DNA from: Aeromonas bivalvium
GTDB taxonomy: Bacteria > Pseudomonadota > Gammaproteobacteria > Enterobacterales > Aeromonadaceae
Length of the DNA stretch: 38,881 nt
Assembly (NCBI RefSeq): GCF_000819765.1
Contig: NZ_CDBT01000013.1
Coordinates: forward strand, 1-38,881
Reading direction: 5' to 3'
Positions 16,525-24,495 of the stretch are shown one piece after another. Each line of letters opens with the position of its first letter. Within the stretch, counting starts at the first letter, position 1. Below the pieces are notes generated by a model that did no database searches, was not told the DNA's origin, and worked only from the letters and a program-made list of their open reading frames with translations. The position numbers were made by a program, and so were the translations under genes.

Positions 16525-17177
16525 CCTGTCATTTCCACCACCGGATAACAGGCATTCCCCCACAGGGTATCGGGATGGGCCATCATCAACTCGATGATCA
16601 CCGGCACCAGTTTACCGAGCAGGTTGGCGCAATCCTTCAGTTGTTTGCGATTGACCGAACTGTTCCAGGTCGCACCGCCATGGATCAACTGGTTGCGCAA
16701 GGTATAGAGGCGATTAAACACCACACCCAGCAACAGCGGGGTATTGCTGCTGGCGAGCGCAAGGGTCGCCATCTTCTTGCCCTGTGCCAGCCGATCTTTC
16801 CACTGGGCTTCACTTATCTTGCCGCTGTGATAATCCCAGAAGCTTTGCAGCACAAAAGGGGTGTCCAGCAGCATGCGGATATTGCCCGAGAACTCCTGCC
16901 AGACCAGTTGCTCTATCTGCTTGTGCTCATCCAGTTCGCACAGTTTCTCCAGAAAACCTTTGAAGGTCTCCTGTTCGGAGAGGCGACGATCATCATCGAT
17001 TTCAGTGGCATAAGCCGCATTGAACGCAATCCAGAGAAAGATAAAGCGGCCATCTTCATCTTCGGCCATTTCAGCGCGTTGCAGCCAGCTTAAGGCACGA
17101 TGAACTCGCAGGTTGAGGTTGCTGGGAGAGTGTTCACGCAGCGTCCGGTGACGGGTTTTCAACTGTTCAAAATTCAA
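16521..17177 (-). CDS. HEPN-domain protein (Apea-like), possible RNase
   Basis: A 218-residue helical protein starting at TTG 17177, chosen because AAGGAG lies seven bases upstream and family members, as I recall them, start with NFEQLK. It contains FIFLWIAFNAAYA near residues 45-57 and RNQLIHGG with Arg161 and His166, the R-x4-H motif of HEPN ribonuclease domains. HEPN proteins cut RNA in many toxin and anti-phage systems. It is on the same strand as the GTPase operon upstream, but gaps of more than 100 bases separate it from its neighbours, so it may be its own unit or an accessory gene. Confidence 0.65.
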   Translation of the reverse strand: MNFEQLKTRHRTLREHSPSNLNLRVHRALSWLQRAEMAEDEDGRFIFLWIAFNAAYATEIDDDRRLSEQETFKGFLEKLCELDEHKQIEQLVWQEFSGNIRMLLDTPFVLQSFWDYHSGKISEAQWKDRLAQGKKMATLALASSNTPLLLGVVFNRLYTLRNQLIHGGATWNSSVNRKQLKDCANLLGKLVPVIIELMMAHPDTLWGNACYPVVEMTG

Positions 17178-17303
17178 CGATGATCTCCTTCTCAATCAGA
17201 TGAATAGCCAGCTTCTGTAACCATGCCCCCTGCACACGGAATTACTGCGACCTCAACAGGCTTGTTACGAACTGGCTGGAATAGCAAAGGGTAATAACAG
17301 CGG

Positions 17304-17507
17304 TTACTTTCGGAGGACATCCTTCAGCTTAGCGATGGCCAGCTCCACCATTGTGGCCGACGATTTTTCCAGTGGGGCATGGTTGCACTCGGGACAGGCC
17401 TCAAACCAGGTATGGCCACGCACCATAACGTCGCTCTTGGGAGCAACCGTCTTGTGCCAGCCGCAGTGGGGGCAATGAAAGGTAAATGGATGTGGTGGTA
17501 CAGGCAT
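17304..17507 (-). CDS. small zinc-ribbon protein
   Basis: A 67-residue protein with two CxxC pairs, CPHC near residue 12 and CPEC near residue 38, spaced as in a zinc ribbon, followed by a short helix. ATG 17507 has GGGGAG four bases upstream; an in-frame ATG at 17519 does not. Function unknown. It sits between the YkgJ-like gene and the HEPN gene on the same strand. Confidence 0.6.
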   Translation of the reverse strand: MPVPPHPFTFHCPHCGWHKTVAPKSDVMVRGHTWFEACPECNHAPLEKSSATMVELAIAKLKDVLRK

Positions 17508-17543
17508 GATGCTCCCCAAAAAGGTCCCTTTTGGCTTAGCCTA

Positions 17544-17681
17544 TCATGGTTCGATATTGATGGACGCACCATCGATCACAGACTGAATCGTCCCCTTCAC
17601 ATCGTCCGACAACTGTGTAAGAGCCGCAGAGATCTCTCTGGTAGCATCACCAAGCCGCTGATTGCCCCGGTATTCCCCCAT
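17544..17681 (-). CDS. possible 45-residue ORF, perhaps a gene fragment
   Basis: An open frame from ATG 17681 to TGA 17544 encodes a helical, acidic peptide with LTQLSDDVKGTIQSVIDGA. Composition looks like real protein, but there is no ribosome site and the start lies inside the inverted repeat at 17671-17710. It could be the end of an older gene whose front was lost. Confidence 0.3.
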   Translation of the reverse strand: MGEYRGNQRLGDATREISAALTQLSDDVKGTIQSVIDGASINIEP

Positions 17682-17710
17682 TTTTAGGGGCACTCAAAAT
17701 GGGGGGAATA
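17671..17710. promoter_or_regulatory. strong inverted repeat downstream of the GTPase operon
   Basis: TATTCCCCCATTTT (17671-17684) pairs with AAAATGGGGGGAATA (17696-17710), 14-15 base arms with one bulge and an 11-base loop. It begins 19 bases beyond the stop of the YkgJ-like gene. There is no T-run after it on the minus strand, so it may stabilise the mRNA end or bind a protein rather than act as a classic terminator. Confidence 0.65.
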
Positions 17711-17729
17711 CCCTCAAACAATGGACATC

Positions 17730-17993
17730 TTAGAGTTTGCTGCAAATAGCAACATTGATACGCACAAACTCATCCCACGGGATGATATCCACTAGCTTGG
17801 CGCGGTAGTAATCCTCAACACGGCAGACTAATGGCCGCTGCTCGTAGATAGTGCATAACAGTGTCTCTTCAGCTAAATAACCACATACTCCGTCGCCACG
17901 ATCGAGAAAGGCGGTTTCGGGGCTGGTGCTTACCCTGCGGCAACATTTACCGCAGGCTGTGCATGGAAAAGGTGTGAGTTGTACGTCAGGCAT
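17730..17993 (-). CDS. YkgJ-family cysteine-cluster protein
   Basis: An 87-residue protein with the YkgJ pattern: PCTACGKCCRRV near the start, CGYL in the middle, LCTIYEQRPLVCR, and a Cys near the C-terminus. The family is thought to bind a metal or Fe-S cluster; the cellular role is unsettled. Its start overlaps the 3' end of the LeoA-like GTPase gene by eight bases, so it is translated with that operon. This coupling suggests a function linked to the GTPases. Family members elsewhere are usually stand-alone. Confidence 0.8.
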   Translation of the reverse strand: MPDVQLTPFPCTACGKCCRRVSTSPETAFLDRGDGVCGYLAEETLLCTIYEQRPLVCRVEDYYRAKLVDIIPWDEFVRINVAICSKL

Positions 17994-19638
17994 TATCGGG
18001 GGTCAGACGTATCAATAATTGCTGTGCTTTTGCAACCACGACGAGATGCTCCTGCTCATTCTGGTTGGCTGATGCCAGCAGATCCGCGACCTTCTGTTTC
18101 ATTTCACTGAGCCACGGCTCCAACCCTTCCGCGATCATGCCGGTCATGGCTGACTCATATTGATTAGCGATATCCTGTGCAATATCGTCCACTTCCTGCA
18201 TGAAACGTTCGCGTTCACGTTGCTGTTGCTCCAATTGCTGGCTCAATTGCTTCTCTTCCGGATCATCGGCGAATATGTCCCAAAGCCCGCTTAGCACGGT
18301 GATCGCTGGGCCAACCATGGGTATCCATTTACCCACCACTGCGGCCCCCCATTTTTCCATAGTTTTCGCACCGATGCCTTTCATGACAGAAGGCATCCAG
18401 TCTTTTACGATCTTCAGGCCGGTAACGATATGTTCCGGTTTCGCCATCTTGCCTACCGTCCCCGCAACTTGGTGCAGCATATCGGCATTGATGTGAGAAA
18501 GTGCGCTCGGTTTATCGCCAACCGCAGCAGTTTCAGCTCCTAGATTCACGCTATTTATCTTCACGCCATTATTGTCGGCTCGATGTAATAGTGCGGCCTC
18601 CAGTATTGCGACATCGTTATTGAACTGGTTAGCCAGAAATTCCATCTCGTCTTGCAATACCCGGCTCGTATTTGCACAGGCATCCTGATAAAAACCTTCG
18701 ATTTTGCCTTGGCTTTGCTGTGGATCTTGTCTCAACGCAGATTTACTACGCTCATAAATAGTCGTGCGATTACGACCTATTTCATTTTTTATTTCCTTGC
18801 GACAGTGTCCCTGTGCAGTAACCAAGTTACGCAACAATGTATCGTATTGGCACACCGTATCACTGCCCGCATTCTTGGTTAATGTTTCGATAAAATGAGC
18901 GAGGAAATTATTTAATTGACCAGCTAATCGAGCATATACGTCATCTTGGGTAATACCATCTATAAATGTTGTTAGTGCTGCTTCGAAAGCGGGAAAACCA
19001 CTATTGTTAAGCAATGCCGATTTTTGTTCTAATTTCCCTTTTAATGCTCGCTGTGCATTAACTCGAAAAATGGGAATGTCCGCCAATACACCGTGTATAC
19101 CATGAGCCTCAGCTAGTAGCTGCAAGCGTTCTCGCGTTTTGTTTTTGAGTTGAATGAAATCCTCTAATGATAGTGGATTTTTTTCATTAAAAACGAGAAA
19201 GAGTTTTTTGCCGTTTGCCAGCAAATCGATAATAACCTGCAATGTTTTTATCTCTTCCGCCGCACCAGAAGGATTGACAACAAAAATAATCGCATCGGCT
19301 TTGAGCATCTGCTCGCGAGTCACCTTCTCGTGTGCCAGTGGGGCATCTACCCCCGGCGTATCGAGAATGGCATATTGGCCCCAGCGATATTCATCAACCC
19401 GATCAGTTAACGGAATATCGCCAGCCGGAGCGATATTTTGCCCAATCAGCGCATTGATGAGGGTGCTTTTACCTGCATTGTACACACCATAAACCATGAT
19501 GCTGGCATCTGGCTTGCTTTGTTTCTCGGAAAATTGAAGTGCGATAGGCTTAAAGACCTTCCCCATATCTGGGTAGTCTCTCACCATCGCCTCGGTATCG
19601 TTGAAGATGCCGAATAATGAATTTAGTGATGTTTTCAT
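17986..19638 (-). CDS. dynamin-like GTPase, LeoA-like
   Basis: A 550-residue protein with P-loop GVYNAGKS at residues 51-58, a switch Thr in IPLTDRVDE, and DTPGVD (G3) at 93-98. A G4-like NEKN is in FLVFNEKNPL. The long helical C-terminal half has a hydrophobic glycine-containing stretch (WIPMVGPAITVLSGLWDIF) that could insert into membrane. It resembles LeoA of enterotoxigenic E. coli, a bacterial dynamin-like protein, and by memory the Eleos anti-phage system uses LeoA/LeoBC homologues. It starts four bases after the previous GTPase gene. Likely role: membrane remodelling or GTP-driven sensing in defence; inferred. Confidence 0.78.
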   Translation of the reverse strand: MKTSLNSLFGIFNDTEAMVRDYPDMGKVFKPIALQFSEKQSKPDASIMVYGVYNAGKSTLINALIGQNIAPAGDIPLTDRVDEYRWGQYAILDTPGVDAPLAHEKVTREQMLKADAIIFVVNPSGAAEEIKTLQVIIDLLANGKKLFLVFNEKNPLSLEDFIQLKNKTRERLQLLAEAHGIHGVLADIPIFRVNAQRALKGKLEQKSALLNNSGFPAFEAALTTFIDGITQDDVYARLAGQLNNFLAHFIETLTKNAGSDTVCQYDTLLRNLVTAQGHCRKEIKNEIGRNRTTIYERSKSALRQDPQQSQGKIEGFYQDACANTSRVLQDEMEFLANQFNNDVAILEAALLHRADNNGVKINSVNLGAETAAVGDKPSALSHINADMLHQVAGTVGKMAKPEHIVTGLKIVKDWMPSVMKGIGAKTMEKWGAAVVGKWIPMVGPAITVLSGLWDIFADDPEEKQLSQQLEQQQRERERFMQEVDDIAQDIANQYESAMTGMIAEGLEPWLSEMKQKVADLLASANQNEQEHLVVVAKAQQLLIRLTPDNA

Positions 19639-19642
19639 AGCA

Positions 19643-21469
19643 TTACCTTTGAGTGAGCAAGCGAGTAGTCACATTCTTCAATTTTTCAATTTCATCGCTC
19701 AGGGTGTTGACTTCGGATCCCAATGCGCTAGTTAGCATTTGGGTATCTTTTAGTAACTGTGCCGTCAGCTTGCTTGCATGATCCTGAATCACACTGGCGA
19801 TGGATTGGCTGTAATTTTCTACAGCTTTAGCTTGAATAACATTCAGATTATCACCCACCGCCATTTCTATCGTGCGCGTACGAACTTGTGCCCCATCACT
19901 CATCATACTCGCCGTACCGCCAGCAAGTGTCGCCCCCGCAGCAGCCCCGACTGGGCCCGCAACGAAAAGACCGGCGATGCCGCCAAGTATTGAAGCAATG
20001 CCCCCATTACGCTTGCGGTTGCCTTTGATCACGATATCTGGAATTTCTTCGGTCACTTTATCCACGGAGAAATTGGGTAATTCGAGGGTACTGGATTGCC
20101 AAGTCTGACCTACAACGCTTTTGAACTCGCTGGTGATGTCTGAAAATATATCGGCGATAGCCTGCTCAACTATTTCTTGATGAGCTTGCGCCCATCCGCT
20201 CTGAGCCTTTTGCATGGCACTGTTCATGGCTGATTCGTTGTCACGATAGTCCACAAATTGATTGAAAGATGCATCAATCACATCTCGCATACTAGCTTGT
20301 GCTTGCCTAGTCTGACGAATAATGGCCTGTGACAGGGTTCCATGTAATATATCAAAGTCGGTAGAGAATTTTGATATTTGCTGAGAGTAAGGCTCTAGAT
20401 CTTTTTGACATTCAGATAAGAATGACAAGAAGTTATTTAATGGCACGTTGCGCTTCATACGTACGCCATCTTTCTGCGATATATCGTTTAGCTTTAAAAA
20501 TAATTCCACCATGCCACTATCAGCCATCAATGTAGCATCGTTAGCATTAATTTGAGCATAACGGGCCGATATAGAAATAATGCCTAGATTGTGACGTGAA
20601 ACACCATTTTCATCCAACTCTTTAGCAACATGATCTCGTTGTGCTTTACGATCCTGTTCAGTTTTCATTGCCCAAGATCCAATAGGGCAATCTTTTTCTT
20701 CGTCCCAGTCGGTTTCAATGAAGTTATCACTACCGGTGAGTAGTAACAATATTTCTTTATTCTTGCTGAGTAGTTCGCGAATTTCTTTCATATCGCTAGC
20801 CCGGCCAGGTGAACCAGAGCTCATCGTATAGAGAATCAGGTCAGCATATTGAACATATTTTTCAGCCAGCTTGCCATTCTCTTCCTTGACAGAATGTAAA
20901 CCGGGGGAGTCCACCCACGTTAAGCCCGGCAGGCTGAAACTCTGAATGGAGCTGGTCGCTTCGATTGCACCTACTCGAAACTCTTGTTTATTTTCAGCCT
21001 CTCGATGTGCATCACCATTACCGGCTTTAGTATTTTCGTGTGACAAGTATTCTGGTTTATTTATAAATTGACGGTTTTTCATTTCGTCAGTTGGATCGGT
21101 ATCTCCCCATGCTATATAGTTGCCGAGTGAGCTTTTGCCAGATTTTACTTTACCAAATACAAATACCAGGAGGGAATCTTCAAACCCTTTTTGAAAGGCT
21201 AATCCCTTATCTCGTTCACTCAAACGATCACGCCAACTCTGATCTTGTGCGGTCAAACTTTGAATGAAATGTTTAATCTGTGAACTAAGTGGATTGCTCT
21301 GTGGTAATTTAGCTTCGGTGTCCTTTAGATGTTTCGTCATTTTTTTCTGAAAAGAGCCATAGGCCTGCTGGAAATGTTCATCCTGCTTTTTTGCCCCCTC
21401 CAAGGAGGAGGCAAATTGACCCTGAAGCTGACAAAACGATGTTAATAACTCTTCTCGTAACATCAGCAT
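19643..21469 (-). CDS. dynamin-like GTPase, LeoB/LeoC-like
   Basis: A 608-residue protein. P-loop GKVKSGKSS is at residues 106-114, and DSPGLHSV is the G3 motif after SLPGLTWV. LLLLTGSDN fits a G4 position. A long helical middle part is followed by a glycine-rich hydrophobic stretch (ILGGIAGLFVAGPVGAAAGA) typical of a membrane-inserting paddle, and by a C-terminal coiled coil. The spacing to both neighbours is four to five bases, so it belongs to one translation-coupled operon with the LeoA-like protein. Dynamin-like proteins of bacteria often occur as such pairs and act as hetero-oligomers on membranes. Confidence 0.75.
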   Translation of the reverse strand: MLMLREELLTSFCQLQGQFASSLEGAKKQDEHFQQAYGSFQKKMTKHLKDTEAKLPQSNPLSSQIKHFIQSLTAQDQSWRDRLSERDKGLAFQKGFEDSLLVFVFGKVKSGKSSLGNYIAWGDTDPTDEMKNRQFINKPEYLSHENTKAGNGDAHREAENKQEFRVGAIEATSSIQSFSLPGLTWVDSPGLHSVKEENGKLAEKYVQYADLILYTMSSGSPGRASDMKEIRELLSKNKEILLLLTGSDNFIETDWDEEKDCPIGSWAMKTEQDRKAQRDHVAKELDENGVSRHNLGIISISARYAQINANDATLMADSGMVELFLKLNDISQKDGVRMKRNVPLNNFLSFLSECQKDLEPYSQQISKFSTDFDILHGTLSQAIIRQTRQAQASMRDVIDASFNQFVDYRDNESAMNSAMQKAQSGWAQAHQEIVEQAIADIFSDITSEFKSVVGQTWQSSTLELPNFSVDKVTEEIPDIVIKGNRKRNGGIASILGGIAGLFVAGPVGAAAGATLAGGTASMMSDGAQVRTRTIEMAVGDNLNVIQAKAVENYSQSIASVIQDHASKLTAQLLKDTQMLTSALGSEVNTLSDEIEKLKNVTTRLLTQR

Positions 21470-21474
21470 AATCC

Positions 21475-22035
21475 TTATAGGTTATCTTTTAATTTTTGAA
21501 GGCGTTTGCGGTAAGATTGCAAATCGTTCAGAAGATCGTCGCTATCACAGATCAGATTATGAGCGTCGTAAATAGCTGGTGATGGTGAAAGCGTGACATC
21601 ATACAACGTTTCAAAACGATCCAGATTAGCTCGAGTGACATTATCCAAGAAACCCAGTTCGTAGCTTTTAATAAAGGATTGTGTGATAGAACGTGTATAT
21701 ATGCCCGATCCATTGATTACACCTCGATAAGATGAATCAGATGTATACCTTACCTCTACAATATCGGTGAGTGCTTGGGAAAGCATAGGCGCATAGCTAT
21801 TGCCATCTTGTACGAGAGCGTTTTTTACTGCTGTGCGATCTCGCTGTTTAGCTTGCTCACGTTCAACTCGATTACGTTCAGCGCGTTCATTGGCTGCTCG
21901 CTCTTCAGCTTCTCGCTCACGACGACGGTTATCACGTTGACGCTCTTCATAATCATCATCATCGTCATCGTCGGAAGACAACAGCTTATGTGCTCCATAA
22001 AGCACCGCAGCACCAATTAACCAAGGTAATGCCAT
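21475..22035 (-). CDS. membrane-anchored coiled-coil protein of the GTPase operon
   Basis: A 186-residue protein with one N-terminal transmembrane helix (LPWLIGAAVLYGAHKLL), then a run of seven Asp, then a highly charged Arg/Glu-rich helix to about residue 68, then a folded-looking domain. I do not recognise a family for the C-terminal part. The layout is that of a small membrane anchor or scaffold. It lies five bases upstream of the 608-residue GTPase gene and 14 bases after the 274-residue GTPase gene, so it is probably a partner of these GTPases at the membrane. Confidence 0.7.
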   Translation of the reverse strand: MALPWLIGAAVLYGAHKLLSSDDDDDDDYEERQRDNRRREREAEERAANERAERNRVEREQAKQRDRTAVKNALVQDGNSYAPMLSQALTDIVEVRYTSDSSYRGVINGSGIYTRSITQSFIKSYELGFLDNVTRANLDRFETLYDVTLSPSPAIYDAHNLICDSDDLLNDLQSYRKRLQKLKDNL

Positions 22036-22049
22036 ATTATATATCCCTA

Positions 22050-22874
22050 TTAAATGGAATTGAATTGTGAAACATGAGATGCTATCGTATTGTTCAATGA
22101 GTTCATCGTGTTGTTAAAGGATGAAAATCCATTGACGAGCAGTTGTTGAGTTTCAGCTTTAGTTTTAGACACTTGTTTTTCTGCTTTGGTTAGTTTTGCT
22201 AAAATAGCATCCAATGCCTGCACTTGACGCTCACGCTTCACTGCCGAAATTTGAGTGAAGTTAATAGTATTCAAGTGCTGCTCAAGATCAGGAATATGGC
22301 TGGCCTTCTTGAGGCCATCTTTATGTTCGGTGACGCCAGTCTTATAACGGGTGCCGGAAGTTTGAAATATGCGAGGAACAAAACCCAACAGAGATTGACA
22401 CTGTTCCCCAATTTTCTGTTCAATAAGGCTAATTTTATCCGAGTTCTCTTTATCTGATTTGCTCAGCACAATGATGATATTTTGTTCGGCATATTTACCA
22501 AAAGATGTTTTCAGATCTTGCAGAAAATCGAGTTCATTTTTTTCGAGTTCACCTTGTGGCTGATGCACAAATAACACTACGTCAGCTTTTGCGGCACCTT
22601 GATTGGCGACCTTATCATCGGCATCATTGGCATCGAGGCCCGGCGTGTCGAGGAAGGTAAAGCGATCCGTTTCAAACCGCTTGAGTTCAGCTGTTTCACG
22701 CCGATCGGCGGTGCGGAAAAATTCAGTTTCAAGCTGATTGGTCAGCATGTTCAACAGGTAGCTTTTACCTGCATTCATCAATCCCCAGGCAGCCACAACC
22801 GGCTTGTCTTCGGTGATTTTTTGTGTCAAGAGTTTATCTGCTTCTTGGAAAAGATCTATATATTTAGATTTCAT
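22050..22874 (-). CDS. GIMAP-like/small dynamin-family GTPase
   Basis: A 274-residue GTPase with P-loop GLMNAGKS (31-38), DTPGLD (76-81), and SKSD (138-141) as a variant of the NKxD guanine-recognition motif. The G domain fills the first 190 residues; the rest is a helical hairpin with a coiled coil. It is the smallest and first GTPase of the operon and could correspond to the LeoC/LeoB partner of the ETEC set. Three different GTPases in one operon suggests a heteromeric assembly. Confidence 0.75.
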   Translation of the reverse strand: MKSKYIDLFQEADKLLTQKITEDKPVVAAWGLMNAGKSYLLNMLTNQLETEFFRTADRRETAELKRFETDRFTFLDTPGLDANDADDKVANQGAAKADVVLFVHQPQGELEKNELDFLQDLKTSFGKYAEQNIIIVLSKSDKENSDKISLIEQKIGEQCQSLLGFVPRIFQTSGTRYKTGVTEHKDGLKKASHIPDLEQHLNTINFTQISAVKRERQVQALDAILAKLTKAEKQVSKTKAETQQLLVNGFSSFNNTMNSLNNTIASHVSQFNSI

Positions 22875-22900
22875 TTAGCAATCCATTAGTATTTGCATTG

Positions 22901-23104
22901 TCAGTCTTTCAGGAAAAAGGTAATGCCATCTTTTTTATACCCTCGACGCACTAATTCTTTCAAAGCGACAGTTCTAGGTATTGTAGATGATATTTTTCCA
23001 AGTGAGATGCCTGCAAGCTCTTGATCGGACATATACTTTACTTCTAGGTTATTAAAAGCCTTCTCTACACGTTTAGCAGAGTCAAACATATCAAAAAGTC
23101 CCAT
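22901..23104 (-). CDS. small hypothetical protein in the GTPase operon
   Basis: A 67-residue protein starting MGLFDMFDSAKRVEKAF, with an amphipathic N-terminal helix that could lie on a membrane, then a segment ELAGISLGK and a basic C-terminal part. Not recognised. It is 26 bases upstream of the first GTPase gene and 41 bases after the WYL regulator, so it is part of the operon. Confidence 0.6.
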   Translation of the reverse strand: MGLFDMFDSAKRVEKAFNNLEVKYMSDQELAGISLGKISSTIPRTVALKELVRRGYKKDGITFFLKD

Positions 23105-23145
23105 ATTGTTTACTCCCTTTATTCCATCAATAAAGCCAAGTGAAA

Positions 23146-24057
23146 TTATACTTGCACATCCAAAATAGATGTCGTTATTTTCTGGATCTTTTGCTCAAGA
23201 TCATCCATAAATCGCTGCGCCAATGACTCTGGTGAAATAATTTTTATCTCAGGCAGCCAATAGCGTAACCAGCGGAAAAGATACTGCGGTTCTGTGACAG
23301 TGGTAGAGATATGCAAACTACCATCAGGTAGTTTGTTTAATAATCTCTGCTCTGGAAACAGAGGACGTCGTAGGACAAATTTAGCCACGATGGGCGACAC
23401 ATGCAGGGTGATAAGCTGCTTGGTGCCAAAAGAGATGCCGGACGCATTCTCAAGTTCATCTATCACGTCAGGTCTTTTATCAAAGCGTTGCTCACAGGCT
23501 GAGAAGCGCTCGATGTTAGCCACTTCAAATGACTTTAATTGCTTATTTTCAAACGCAACAAGATACCAGAGCCCGCTCTGATTGATGAGCTTGTAGGGTT
23601 CGGCCTGTCGAGCCTTGTTGCGATAGGTATAGGTGATCAGAGTTTGCTGCGTGATAGCCATATTTAACTGTTGAATAATACTGCCTAGCTTGCTGTTGTC
23701 GCGGCTGGAGTACCCCTTAATCTGGTTGTGTTCGTTATTTTTCACAAACTCTTTTAACTGAGGCCCTGTCGAATTGGGGAACAACTTTGCAACATCGGCA
23801 AAGGCAGAAAAAGATCTCAATTCATTAATATGAAGCTGGGGTTGCAGCGATGCCGCCAACTGATACTTTCCAGAGCCTGAAGGCATTTCCTCCAGCAGAT
23901 GAGACAACCTGGATAAGTCACGATATGCCGTCCGTTCAGTGATGTGAAAGCGTTGACATAACCAGAGTCTGTCAACTTGCTCACCTTGATACAGGTAAGA
24001 CAGTATGCCGCTTATGCGGTCAATTAACGTGTCATGTTTTGAACTCACTTTCTTCAT
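23146..24057 (-). CDS. WYL-domain regulator heading the GTPase operon
   Basis: A 303-residue regulator read from ATG 24057. A DeoR/HTH_11-type winged helix (VDRLWLCQRFHITERTAYRD) is followed by a WYL domain (ITYTYRNKARQAEPYKL ... GLWYLVAFENKQL) and a C-terminal WCX-like part (LRRPLFPEQRLL ... YLFRWLRYWLPEI). An in-frame ATG at 24126 would add 23 residues, but that segment runs close to an IS remnant and does not look like the family N-terminus. It is first in the operon, so it probably senses a ligand and controls the GTPase genes and itself. Confidence 0.82.
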   Translation of the reverse strand: MKKVSSKHDTLIDRISGILSYLYQGEQVDRLWLCQRFHITERTAYRDLSRLSHLLEEMPSGSGKYQLAASLQPQLHINELRSFSAFADVAKLFPNSTGPQLKEFVKNNEHNQIKGYSSRDNSKLGSIIQQLNMAITQQTLITYTYRNKARQAEPYKLINQSGLWYLVAFENKQLKSFEVANIERFSACEQRFDKRPDVIDELENASGISFGTKQLITLHVSPIVAKFVLRRPLFPEQRLLNKLPDGSLHISTTVTEPQYLFRWLRYWLPEIKIISPESLAQRFMDDLEQKIQKITTSILDVQV

Positions 24058-24137
24058 CCTGAACCACGCTGAGTATGCTGAGCATTGTAACGCAAGGTGC
24101 TGACAGGTCATGTCAGTTGAGTCCATCTTTATATTTA

Positions 24138-24300
24138 ATCATGCAAAAACGGGAGCTAAATCACAGGTGGCGATTCAGGAAGCAGAACTGTGGCTATCAC
24201 CAGCGTTCGATAGCCGAGACCGCCATGTACCGGTTCAAGCAACTCATCGGGCCGAAGCTGAGCCTGCGGAACAACAACGCCTCACAACTGCCCAGCTTAT
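24138..24300 (+). pseudogene. IS5-family transposase remnant (C-terminal part)
   Basis: The plus-strand frame reads GYHQRSIAETAMYRFKQLIG then LSLRNNN, matching GYHRRSLAETAMYRFKQLLT and ISLRNYN of the transposase at 24496-25413. Only this C-terminal segment is present, with no start and no upstream part. It has the same orientation as the N-terminal remnant at 11409-11860. Confidence 0.8.
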
Positions 24301-24320
24301 CGCAGCTGATCGGGGTGGCA

Positions 24321-24440
24321 GCTCGATTTCACGCTACCGATAATGCTTTGCTCCATGCTGATGAGGCTGCGATTGTGGAGCTACAATAGCCCAGCTCATT
24401 TCAGTTGATCGGGATGGCTGCTCAATTTGATACTACCGAG
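24321..24440 (+). repeat. decayed 98-bp repeat units, left part of second array
   Basis: CTCGATTTCACGCTACCGATAATG begins at 24322 and a weaker copy, CTCAATTTGATACTACCGAGG, at 24421, 99 bases on. Each is preceded by a matching CAG(C/T)TGATCGGG-TGG segment. They match the ATAATG motif and period of the array at 12731-13761, but lack the perfect palindrome. Confidence 0.75.
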
Positions 24441-24495
24441 GCGTTGTTGTCCAAATCAGCTATCAAGTCATGACTTCCCCAGCCTCAGGTGACCG

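Noticed and set aside
18652..18882. Short plus-strand frames across the GTPase operon (also 19154-19492, 22224-22457)
   Set aside because: Antisense to genes with clear GTPase motifs; no ribosome sites.
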